Source of the DNA: Butyrivibrio sp.
GTDB taxonomy: Bacteria > Bacillota_A > Clostridia > Lachnospirales > Lachnospiraceae
Length of the DNA: 6,759 nt
Assembly: GCF_024699075.1 (NCBI RefSeq)
Contig: NZ_JAILQF010000273.1
Coordinates: 1 to 6,759, forward strand
Direction of reading: 5' to 3'
Positions within the stretch are counted from its first letter, which is position 1. Every line of letters begins with the position of its first letter. The position numbers and the translations under genes were made by a program. Shown piece by piece: positions 1-6,017 of the stretch. Below the pieces are notes generated by a model, which did not search any database, was not told the origin of the DNA, and saw nothing but the letters and a program-made list of their open reading frames with translations.

Positions 1-1022
1 CCTTTATCGGTAGTCTTTTTACCTATCAGGTACTCAATCTGATACTGAAGATGCGAATTTTCTTTGGGATGCTTGTAATATCCAAACTTTTCAAACAGAT
101 ATATATTAAAGAGTCCGAAGTTTTCAAAGAGATTAGCATCAAAGGTATCCGAAAGTCCTGTTCCTGTTAGCTTGTCACTTCTTCCTGTATACACTTTGGA
201 AGCATCAAAGCTTGCATCAGAAACAGATTCTCCTGTCGGGATCACAAGATCCAGAATCGAAAACTTCCTTGTCTCACCATCCTGTCCAGCAAGTTCTGAC
301 ATGGTCTCCTGAGTTTCCTTGGCATCATCCAGGTTGAGTTCATCCTCCGTATGCCCTTCCATATCATCACCTGCGTGTTCATCAAACAGACCTGACACCT
401 TTTCGTATATGCCTACAACAGCATCAAATAAGGTGATCTCATCGCCGCCGGCGCCTTCTCCTTCAATTTCAGATTTGCCACTTTGGGCTTCTTCTGCATC
501 TCCAAGAAGGCCTTCCAAAGGCTCTGCTTCAAGATAGGAGAAGATCTGTCTTTGAACCACAGCACTTCCATTGTCACCTGCAAAGGTGTACTCTGCTACG
601 TTTACGCCTTCCATGGAAAGTTCAGAGAAGTTACTGGTATTTAAAAGAAACTCACCTATAGCAGATATCGTGTTTCCATCCGTGTTTGCACCAAGATAAT
701 ACTCAAGTCTCTCTGTCATATTGGAAAGAGCAGGAGAGCCTTTATCATAGGCTGTATCAACCATCAAAAGACCATATTGCTCTCTTAAGGGCCTGTTATA
801 CTCTCCGAGTACAGCATTACCTGAAATATCAGTAACTATCTCAACTTTCATCTTTTCAGCTCTTATTCTGGCGCCGTAAAAAAGCGCCAGTACAAGAGAT
901 AAAAGAATAGGCAGCATAAGAGCCATATAGACGGTAAGTGAAGCTTTTACTGCAGTCTCTTTTGAGGATTTTCTTTCTAAACTTTCATATGCAGTTTCTG
1001 TTTCTTTGATCATAAAACTCAT
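1..1022 (-). CDS. DUF5702-like membrane-anchored Tad-locus protein (C-terminus beyond window)
   Basis: The frame is open with no stop for 340 codons from ATG at 1022-1020 to the left edge, so the protein is truncated only by the window. I translated it by hand. Residues about 28-49 form one hydrophobic membrane segment (SLTVYMALMLPILLSLVLAL) after a short charged N-terminus. It is followed by GARIRAEKMKVEIVTDISGNAVLGEYN and related sequence, a pattern I associate with DUF5702 proteins of Lachnospiraceae tad clusters. The segment FGYYKHPK...LQYQIEYLIG near residues 313-334 fits the same family. Residues about 174-250 are acidic and Gly-rich, like a surface-exposed linker. The start is supported by AAGG at 1029-1032 with a 6-base spacer; an in-frame ATG at 1013 is less favoured. 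It lies 30 bases after the prepilin gene and is probably cotranscribed. The role is inferred: a TadE/TadG-like accessory or minor pseudopilin with most of its mass outside the membrane. The family name is from memory and needs a profile search. Confidence 0.5.
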   Translation of the reverse strand, partial: MSFMIKETETAYESLERKSSKETAVKASLTVYMALMLPILLSLVLALFYGARIRAEKMKVEIVTDISGNAVLGEYNRPLREQYGLLMVDTAYDKGSPALSNMTERLEYYLGANTDGNTISAIGEFLLNTSNFSELSMEGVNVAEYTFAGDNGSAVVQRQIFSYLEAEPLEGLLGDAEEAQSGKSEIEGEGAGGDEITLFDAVVGIYEKVSGLFDEHAGDDMEGHTEDELNLDDAKETQETMSELAGQDGETRKFSILDLVIPTGESVSDASFDASKVYTGRSDKLTGTGLSDTFDANLFENFGLFNIYLFEKFGYYKHPKENSHLQYQIEYLIGKKTTDK

Positions 1023-1052
1023 ATCTAACCTTGCCGCCTGGTTTTGTCTTAA

Positions 1053-1304
1053 TTAGTATGATGCTGCTTCGCTTACGCCATCGTTGATTGTGCCGAATAC
1101 TGTCTCAAGAACTCCGTTGATGTTCTCCTTAAATACAAGTACAAGACCGATAAGTACGACGATGATAAGAACAATTTCAATTGTTCCCATTCCGGCGTTG
1201 TCATCACTAAGCGATGCTTCAAGGTCTCTGCAGGCAAGACGGTTCTGTGCTACAGCCTTTGCAAGTGCAAGTTTCATTTTTGCGTTTTCCATAACTTTTT
1301 TCAT
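1053..1304 (-). CDS. flp: Flp-type (type IVb) prepilin
   Basis: This 83-residue protein has the architecture of a class-IVb prepilin. It has a charged leader (residues 1-38), a Gly-Met junction (G38/M39), Glu at mature position +5 (E43), and a hydrophobic helix (about 42-58, IEIVLIIVVLIGLVLVF). A short tail of about 25 residues ends in Tyr. Prepilin peptidase would cut after G38, giving a mature subunit of 45 residues. Two features are unusual for Flp: the leader is long, and E43 is followed by Ile rather than the Tyr or Phe of the classic E-Y pair. Start choice is decided by AGGAG at 1313-1317, 8 bases upstream; Met5 and Met10 have no comparable site. The position after tadC and before a DUF5702-like gene supports the pilin call. 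No prepilin peptidase gene is visible here. It fits the Flp1-like family, and the pilin identity is strong although fibre formation is inferred. Confidence 0.5.
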   Translation of the reverse strand: MKKVMENAKMKLALAKAVAQNRLACRDLEASLSDDNAGMGTIEIVLIIVVLIGLVLVFKENINGVLETVFGTINDGVSEAASY

Positions 1305-1312
1305 TTCTTTTT

Positions 1313-1317
1313 CTCCT
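1313..1317 (-). promoter_or_regulatory. Ribosome binding site of the prepilin gene
   Basis: AGGAG on the minus strand, 8 bases before the ATG at 1304. It fixes the long-leader start of the prepilin against the internal Met5 and Met10. Confidence 0.5.
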
Positions 1318-1362
1318 TTTAATAAAGCATTTTCTATAGTCAGCAGTTTGAATTCTGCGTGC

Positions 1363-1498
1363 TATCATTTTGGTGATATCATTTTGATTTTTGTATTTCT
1401 TATTATTTATGTATTGTCTTTTTGATCTTTGTATTTCCTATTATTTCTGCATTGTCATTTTGATCTCTGATTTGTCAATTTGATCTCTGCATTTATGT
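1363..1498. repeat. Nested direct repeats in the prepilin leader region
   Basis: An AT-rich array lies between tadC and the prepilin gene. A 36-base stretch at 1377-1412 matches 1415-1450 at 30 of 36 positions (38-bp period). Then 1451-1470 matches 1471-1490 at 17 of 20 positions (20-bp period). The shared core TTTTGAT (ATTTGAT in the last copy) starts at 1382, 1420, 1458 and 1478, giving spacings of 38, 38 and 20. A further partial copy, TATCATTTTG, occurs at 1363-1372 and again at 1377-1386. Read on the minus strand, the units are A = roughly AGATCAAAAWGACAAT and B = roughly CATAAATAATARGAAATAC, in the order (part B) A A B A B A with a final partial A. The function is not known from sequence; it may be regulatory or only a slippage product. 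Confidence 0.5.
1451..1478 (-). promoter_or_regulatory. Possible sigma-A promoter of the prepilin gene
   Basis: On the minus strand a perfect TTGACA -35 hexamer (1473-1478) is followed after 16 bases by GACAAT (1451-1456), a 4/6 match to the -10 consensus. Transcription would begin about 135-140 bases before the prepilin ATG and pass through the repeats. Both hexamers are themselves parts of the repeat unit, and AT-rich DNA yields such matches by chance, so this is a weak call. A separate promoter here would let pilin be made in excess over the assembly proteins, which is common for tad loci. Confidence 0.5.
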
Positions 1499-1515
1499 AC
1501 TTTCCTGACCTTTAC

Positions 1516-2988
1516 CTAAAATGATGTGAATGCAGGGTACATTATGATGATCATTACTATCCCAAGCATCATCATCATTGGTGCAAGAAGTTTGGTCGTA
1601 ACCTTCTCTCCTGCCTTTCTTGCTATGTTAAGTCTCTCCTCAGAAGCTTTGGCTGCTTCCTGCTTTAGAAGCATAAGGAGCGAGCTGTTTCCTTTTCTAA
1701 GGTTCTGGGTCAGAAGATTTACAAGCCTTGTATAAGGCTGGCTTCTGCACCTAAGACCGAACATCTCATAGGCTCTTGCCTCGGACTCTCCGGCCCTTAG
1801 TTCATTGACCATTACTCTTATCTCTTCGTAGGCATATCTTTTGGGCATGCCTGCCTTCAGATTTTGTTCATAATCAACGCATAGCTTTTCAAATATGCTT
1901 CGAAGTGTCATTCCGGCTCCAAGATATAGGACAAGCTTTGAAATGATCTGGGAATAATCTCTTATCATTTCCTCCTCTCTATCCTTGATACTGGTCTTAA
2001 GCTGTTCATCTTTTATGTAATAAAGAAGAACTCCAATTATAAGGACCATTATCATAAGAAGAGAACTGCTATCCTGTATCTCTTTTTTCCAGGTGATATT
2101 CTGATCATCAAAGCTATCAGGAAGTGTCTGATATGTGCTTGTCTCAGAGCTTTTATTTTCGCCTTCGATAAGCTCATTCATATAGGCATCCCTGGCCTGC
2201 TTGTCTGTAAGGATCTTAGGATATACGCAGACACTGAATTTCTGCTCGAATGTAAGATCCTGAGCAGTATATTTGGCTTTAAGATTTACCGTTATCCCGG
2301 CATCCGGGACTTCTTCATTTTTTACTTTGCCTGTAAAACCAAGCACCTTGTACTGATCTGTTGTCCATTGAATCTTGAAAGGATATCCTTCTACAGAACT
2401 TACCAGATTGAGGTCAGAATGGACTTCGTCCAAAGATTTGTTATTTGAAAGAATGATCTTTTCCATTTTGGATGCAAGCTCTGCCTGAAGGCTTGTAAGC
2501 TCTTCATCAGTATATTTTCTTGCATCAACTGTGATATTGTAGGTTCCTATTTCCTGTCCCTGATCGTCAACAGCTACAAGACTCTGAGATGTTGTAGCTC
2601 CTCCGTAGTCGGATCTTGAAAGACCTGTACTACTGTCAAGGATCTGCTCCTTATTACTGCTTAGGGCAATGAAAATAGCCATTATGCAGCCGGCAGCTAT
2701 CACTATGATAGATAGACCTATTTTTTTGATATAGTACTCTGCTGCCTGCTCTTCCCCTTTGTTAGTAGGAGTAAGAGTACTAAGGTCATTTTTGATCCTG
2801 CTGACTTCCAAGGTCCTTTTTCTTCTTATAAACCTTGTATAAATAAAGCCTGCTGCCCTGTAAACTGCTCCCGATATCCCCGTATCGTCAATTCCATCGG
2901 GTAGCTCCTCTTCTCTTGCCAGGATACACAGTACTACTATCGCAAGTAGTACAAGCGCATATATCCCGGCTTTTATATATAATTCCAT
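1516..2988 (-). CDS. tadC: TadC-like pilus platform protein with a large extracytoplasmic insert
   Basis: The chosen start gives 490 residues. The C-terminal third (about 345-486) is a T2SSF/GspF-like domain of the TadC type. It contains a cytoplasmic helical segment with conserved-looking YEEIRVMVNELRAGES and CRSQPYTRLVNLLTQNLRKG, then a final membrane helix at about 467-485 (LLAPMMMMLGIVMIIIMYPAF). Further membrane helices are predicted at about 5-23, 91-109 and 308-324. Basic residues after helix 1 (RRKR) and after helix 3 place those loops inside, so residues about 110-305 should face outside. This insert has a spacing reminiscent of bacterial Ig-like domains (IQWTTDQYKVLGFTGKV at about 206-222, then alternating strands ending in FSVCVYP). 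It is much longer than an ordinary TadC of about 300 residues. The start is ATG at 2988, with AGGAG at 2993-2997; a TTG at 3000 has no upstream site. The stop of tadB is 18 bases upstream. Role: inner platform subunit with TadB, driven by CpaF. Confidence 0.5.
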   Translation of the reverse strand: MELYIKAGIYALVLLAIVVLCILAREEELPDGIDDTGISGAVYRAAGFIYTRFIRRKRTLEVSRIKNDLSTLTPTNKGEEQAAEYYIKKIGLSIIVIAAGCIMAIFIALSSNKEQILDSSTGLSRSDYGGATTSQSLVAVDDQGQEIGTYNITVDARKYTDEELTSLQAELASKMEKIILSNNKSLDEVHSDLNLVSSVEGYPFKIQWTTDQYKVLGFTGKVKNEEVPDAGITVNLKAKYTAQDLTFEQKFSVCVYPKILTDKQARDAYMNELIEGENKSSETSTYQTLPDSFDDQNITWKKEIQDSSSLLMIMVLIIGVLLYYIKDEQLKTSIKDREEEMIRDYSQIISKLVLYLGAGMTLRSIFEKLCVDYEQNLKAGMPKRYAYEEIRVMVNELRAGESEARAYEMFGLRCRSQPYTRLVNLLTQNLRKGNSSLLMLLKQEAAKASEERLNIARKAGEKVTTKLLAPMMMMLGIVMIIIMYPAFTSF

Positions 2989-2992
2989 ACCT

Positions 2993-2997
2993 CTCCT
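2993..2997 (-). promoter_or_regulatory. Ribosome binding site of tadC, short spacer
   Basis: AGGAG on the minus strand with only 4 bases before ATG at 2988. The in-frame TTG at 3000 lies just upstream of this site and has no Shine-Dalgarno of its own, so the ATG is preferred despite the short spacing. Confidence 0.5.
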
Positions 2998-3006
2998 CAA
3001 AAAGTC

Positions 3007-3798
3007 TTATACCTTAATCGCGATGATCTTCTCTATGACCGTATAGGCTGCAAGATATACAACAAGACACACTGTCATGATCGCTATACCTGCAAAGTTC
3101 CCATACAGGCTGTCAAAAAATCCCGGATTCATGACTCCCACATATGCAATTATCGCAAATGGTACTATCTCCATGATCCTTGCTTCCATCTTGCCTGCAC
3201 TTATCATGACATCGATCTCTTTTTCCACATCCGTTTGAATAGATATCTGTGCTACAGTCTCTTCAAGCATCTGCGTGATATTGCCTCCGCTTCTTTTTGC
3301 TACGCAAAACACATTTGCAAACTCCCTTATGTATGTGTTTCTCGTTCTTTCACCCATTTGAAAAAGAAGGTCTTCGAGAACAATATTATTTTTAAGTCCC
3401 TTGCATATACGTCTTAATTCCTTGCATATAGGAGACTGTTCCCCATACAGTTTTTTCATATCCTTATATGCAACTACAAAGGCATTCTCCAAGGCATAAC
3501 CTGCCTTTTGGCTTGTTGATACGGACACAAGTACATCCTTGAACTGCTGCCCGATCTCATGATTGGTTTTCATGATCCTTTCATTTTTCATTTTCTCCAC
3601 AAAAGGAACCAGAAGCGGCGCAAGAAATATTGACACAAGCAGCGAATGGTAAAAAAGATAGCTGATGGTGATGATTATGGCCACTCCTGCAAATATCGCA
3701 GGAATATCTTCCTTTTGAGGCTTATGAAACAGCTCTTTGAGCTTCCGATGGGAGTACCAGTCCGGCAGCTGCAAGCTTTTCCCTGTTTTCGAGTTCAC
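3007..3798 (-). CDS. tadB: TadB-like pilus platform protein
   Basis: This 263-residue polytopic protein has two closely spaced N-terminal membrane segments (about 33-50 and 51-66). A cytoplasmic T2SSF domain follows (about 84-205), including GQQFKDVLVSVSTSQKAGYALENAF and FCVAKRSGGNITQMLEE. Two C-terminal segments (about 208-224 and 235-256) come next. The sequence GKMEARIMEIVPFAIIAYVGVMNPGFFDSLYG matches the end pattern of TadB proteins. Its job is the membrane platform on which Flp subunits are assembled, pairing with TadC and contacting the CpaF ATPase. The start is GTG at 3798, chosen because GGAGG (3806-3810) sits 7 bases upstream. This makes the gene overlap the end of cpaF by 77 bp in another frame, and no in-frame ATG exists until residue 70. 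tadC follows 18 bases after its stop. The family assignment is firm; naming it TadB rather than TadC rests on order and domain layout. Confidence 0.5.
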   Translation of the reverse strand: MNSKTGKSLQLPDWYSHRKLKELFHKPQKEDIPAIFAGVAIIITISYLFYHSLLVSIFLAPLLVPFVEKMKNERIMKTNHEIGQQFKDVLVSVSTSQKAGYALENAFVVAYKDMKKLYGEQSPICKELRRICKGLKNNIVLEDLLFQMGERTRNTYIREFANVFCVAKRSGGNITQMLEETVAQISIQTDVEKEIDVMISAGKMEARIMEIVPFAIIAYVGVMNPGFFDSLYGNFAGIAIMTVCLVVYLAAYTVIEKIIAIKV

Positions 3799-4984
3799 CT
3801 GTTTTCCTCCACTCTCCTAAAACTTTTCCTTTATCATCTTCTCCGGTTTCAACGTACTGCCACAATACATTGAGCCTTACTTCACCGGTCTCTTCATTAA
3901 GGCCGCCCGGTACCTCGCAGATCTCAAGAAGCTTTCTGCTCCTGTCTCTTAGCCTTCCAAGATGTACTATTAGATCAATTCCTGATGAGAGCTGCCTTCT
4001 GATAGCAGGAAGCGGAAGATCCATAGCCATAAGTATCATGGTCTCAAGTCTTGATAACATGTCCTTGGCGCTATTAGCATGGCCTGTGCTCATACTTCCG
4101 TCATGGCCAGTATTCATAGCCTGAACCATATCAAGGGCTTCTCCGCCTCTAACCTCACCGACGATGATCCTGTCAGGACGCATTCGAAGAGATGATTTTA
4201 TAAGATCTCTTATGGATATCTCTTTACAGCCTTCTACATTGGCATTTCGAGATTCCATTTTAACTATGTTGGGAACGTGCAGAATCTGCAGTTCAGCGTT
4301 GTCTTCGATCGTGATGACGCGATCGCAGGATGGAATACTATCTGACAACGCATTAAGAAATGTTGTTTTACCGGAGCCTGTTCCTCCGCTTATAAAGATG
4401 TTGTAGCCTGCTCTTACAAGGCTTTGAAGATCCTTAACTATATACTCCGGAACTGAGCCAAAGCCCATAAGCTTTTTCATATTGATAGGCTCGTCCGGGA
4501 ACCTTCGTATAGTTACGATAGGACCATTTAAGGCTATGGGCGGAAGTACAATGTTAACTCGGGAGCCGTTTTCAAGTCTTGCATCTACGATAGGCGATGC
4601 CTCATTTACGACCCTGTTACATCCTGCAACTATCTTCTGGATCACATCTTCAAGTTTTTCTTTAGATTCAAAGGTAAGATCATATTTGGAAAGGCGGCCA
4701 CTCTTTTCTATAAAGATGTCATCTTTACCATTGATCATTATCTCTGTTACAGTCGGATCATCAACAAGGTCCTGAAGAACATCGAGCTTACGCATAGCAT
4801 GGAAGAGCTCGGAGCGGAGCATCTTCTTCTCCGCAAAGGTCATAACCATTTCGCAAGAAGATGTTATAACCTCTCTGTCTATCATCTCGAGGATCTCTTC
4901 ATCGCTTATGTCCCTTGTCATATCCATTGATGCAAAAAGGCGTTTCCTAATGTCCGACTTAAGAGTTTCAAGTTCAGCTCGCAT
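3722..4984 (-). CDS. cpaF: CpaF/TadA-family pilus assembly ATPase
   Basis: This 420-residue secretion ATPase hydrolyses ATP at the cytoplasmic face to power Flp pilus assembly. All key motifs are present: Walker A SGGTGSGKTT (about 199-208, Lys206), the Asp box ITIEDNAEL (224-232, Glu227/Asp228), Walker B RIIVGEVRGGEA (272-283, Glu277) and the His box TGHDGSMSTGHA (292-303). An N-terminal domain (about 1-190) has the VDDPTVTEIMING and ENGSRVNIVLPP elements typical of the CpaF branch. The start is ATG at 4984 because a full AAGGAGG (4991-4997) lies 6 bases upstream. The frame stays open to an ATG at 5179, but that extension is antiparallel-free overlap with tadZ and does not resemble CpaF. The gene overlaps the tadZ end by 11 bp and the tadB start by 77 bp, indicating one transcript with translational coupling. 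The C-terminus (WQYVETGEDDKGKVLGEW...AAAGLVLP) is family-like, so the overlap is not an artefact of a run-on stop. Confidence 0.5.
   Translation of the reverse strand: MRAELETLKSDIRKRLFASMDMTRDISDEEILEMIDREVITSSCEMVMTFAEKKMLRSELFHAMRKLDVLQDLVDDPTVTEIMINGKDDIFIEKSGRLSKYDLTFESKEKLEDVIQKIVAGCNRVVNEASPIVDARLENGSRVNIVLPPIALNGPIVTIRRFPDEPINMKKLMGFGSVPEYIVKDLQSLVRAGYNIFISGGTGSGKTTFLNALSDSIPSCDRVITIEDNAELQILHVPNIVKMESRNANVEGCKEISIRDLIKSSLRMRPDRIIVGEVRGGEALDMVQAMNTGHDGSMSTGHANSAKDMLSRLETMILMAMDLPLPAIRRQLSSGIDLIVHLGRLRDRSRKLLEICEVPGGLNEETGEVRLNVLWQYVETGEDDKGKVLGEWRKTGELENREKLAAAGLVLPSEAQRAVS
3806..3810 (-). promoter_or_regulatory. Ribosome binding site of tadB, inside cpaF
   Basis: GGAGG on the minus strand, 7 bases before a GTG codon at 3798. 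It lies within the cpaF coding sequence and decides the GTG start, and therefore the 77-bp overlap. Confidence 0.5.
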
Positions 4985-6017
4985 CCTGTGCCTCCTTATC
5001 TGAAAGTGACACTGATGCATCAAGAACGTTTCTTGCATACAGTTCTGCTGCCTGACTTCCCGCATCCATAATACTGTCAGGGAAGTCAAAGACCATGCTC
5101 TTATCAAGAATATTGCCGCATCCTGTAAGTCGCAGCGTTCTTCCGTAGGTTTCAAGCTTGTGCAGGGATTGTGTATCATTTCTTCTTATGGTAAAAATCC
5201 TGTCGCACATTTCAAGAATACTTGTAAAGCCATCTGCAATCTCCGAAAGATCGATCACAAGGTACTTATAAAGACCTGTATTTGCAATCTCCTTGATAAG
5301 ATGTATCCACTCTTTACTCTCAACTCCCTTAAGTGTCATAAAAGAGGTTGCAGGAGGGATAATATCAAGATTGCCGGATTTAACGCATACACGTTCAAGA
5401 TAGAGCGAAAGTCTCTTTTCATCATTATCAAAATAATAAAGAAGATCCTGCAGATTCTGACCTGCCGATGTCTGTATTCCAAGATCTGAAGCAAAAGGCT
5501 CAAGATTCATATATAAAGTTCTTCCCTCTGCTCCAAGGAGCTGGCCAAGAGCTTTGGAAAACATGGTCTGGCCGCACCTTTTGATAGGAGAATATACACC
5601 GTATATGGTAAGCTTCTCATCCTGCCTTTGTTTTGAACTCAAGGTATCTGGCTGGTCCATGCAAAAGGCTATAAGCTTTTGCATTATCTTGTCCATCGAC
5701 TGATACTTGGGAGTAGACCTTAGCTCTATATCATCATCATAGTTATCTAAAGGCTTTATGCTCCCATCTCTTGACGGCTCCTCCAAAACAAGAACCCTGT
5801 CAAATCCTGCATCATGGACCCTCTCATATACAGACTGTGCTATTACAAGCCCTATGGTCTGATGCTTTAATTCATCATCAAATGCTTTAAGGTCCTCTTC
5901 ATTTGTAAAATCGACAATCTTAAAGGGAAGCTTTAAATTCCGCCTAAGATACTCATCGAGCCTGAAACAGTAATCTGCCTCAGTGTCACAGATGGCAATA
6001 ATATTCCTTTTACTCAT
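4974..6017 (-). CDS. tadZ: TadZ/CpaE-like pilus localisation protein
   Basis: This 347-residue soluble protein has the TadZ two-domain plan. Residues about 1-125 look like a receiver fold, but the strand that should carry the phosphoacceptor Asp reads IGLVIAQS (about 55-62), so it is probably not phosphorylated. Residues about 135-335 form a MinD/ParA-type (SIMIBI) domain. Its P-loop reads YSPIKRCGQT (142-151), with Gln150 where the Walker Lys is expected, although Lys146 keeps the deviant-Walker signature position. A Walker B-like strand KYLVIDLSE (251-259, Asp256) follows, then DRIFTIRRND. TadZ proteins place the Tad machine, typically at a pole, and interact with other Tad proteins; the structure of a TadZ from Eubacterium rectale is known. 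The start at 6017 has GAGG (6023-6026) 5 bases upstream. It is the first gene of the visible tad block, and cpaF overlaps its stop by 11 bp. TadZ versus CpaE naming is a matter of lineage; low sequence conservation makes profile confirmation useful. Confidence 0.5.
   Translation of the reverse strand: MSKRNIIAICDTEADYCFRLDEYLRRNLKLPFKIVDFTNEEDLKAFDDELKHQTIGLVIAQSVYERVHDAGFDRVLVLEEPSRDGSIKPLDNYDDDIELRSTPKYQSMDKIMQKLIAFCMDQPDTLSSKQRQDEKLTIYGVYSPIKRCGQTMFSKALGQLLGAEGRTLYMNLEPFASDLGIQTSAGQNLQDLLYYFDNDEKRLSLYLERVCVKSGNLDIIPPATSFMTLKGVESKEWIHLIKEIANTGLYKYLVIDLSEIADGFTSILEMCDRIFTIRRNDTQSLHKLETYGRTLRLTGCGNILDKSMVFDFPDSIMDAGSQAAELYARNVLDASVSLSDKEAQDAS
4991..4997 (-). promoter_or_regulatory. Ribosome binding site of cpaF, inside tadZ
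   Basis: AAGGAGG on the minus strand, 6 bases before ATG at 4984 and within the last codons of tadZ. It sets the cpaF start and rules out the longer frame beginning at 5179. Confidence 0.5.

Noticed and set aside
319..537. 72-codon plus-strand frame
   Set aside because: Ser/Pro-rich antisense shadow of the DUF5702-like gene, whose minus-strand frame is continuously open here.
1084..1425. 113-codon plus-strand frame over the prepilin gene
   Set aside because: It is an antisense shadow of the prepilin and its leader; the translation is Ser/Phe/Ile-rich and lacks a ribosome binding site.
1363..1498. CRISPR-like array
   Set aside because: Repeats are imperfect, units are only 20 and 38 bp with no unique spacers, and no cas genes are present.
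2989..3000. TTG start of tadC at 3000
   Set aside because: The TTG sits immediately before the Shine-Dalgarno and has none of its own; ATG at 2988 is better.
4985..5179. N-terminal extension of the CpaF frame back to an ATG at 5179
   Set aside because: It lies wholly over tadZ in another frame, does not resemble CpaF N-termini, and ATG at 4984 has a perfect AAGGAGG at 6-base spacing.
5160..5489. 109-codon plus-strand frame inside tadZ
   Set aside because: Antisense to well-supported tadZ coding sequence; no recognisable features and no ribosome binding site.
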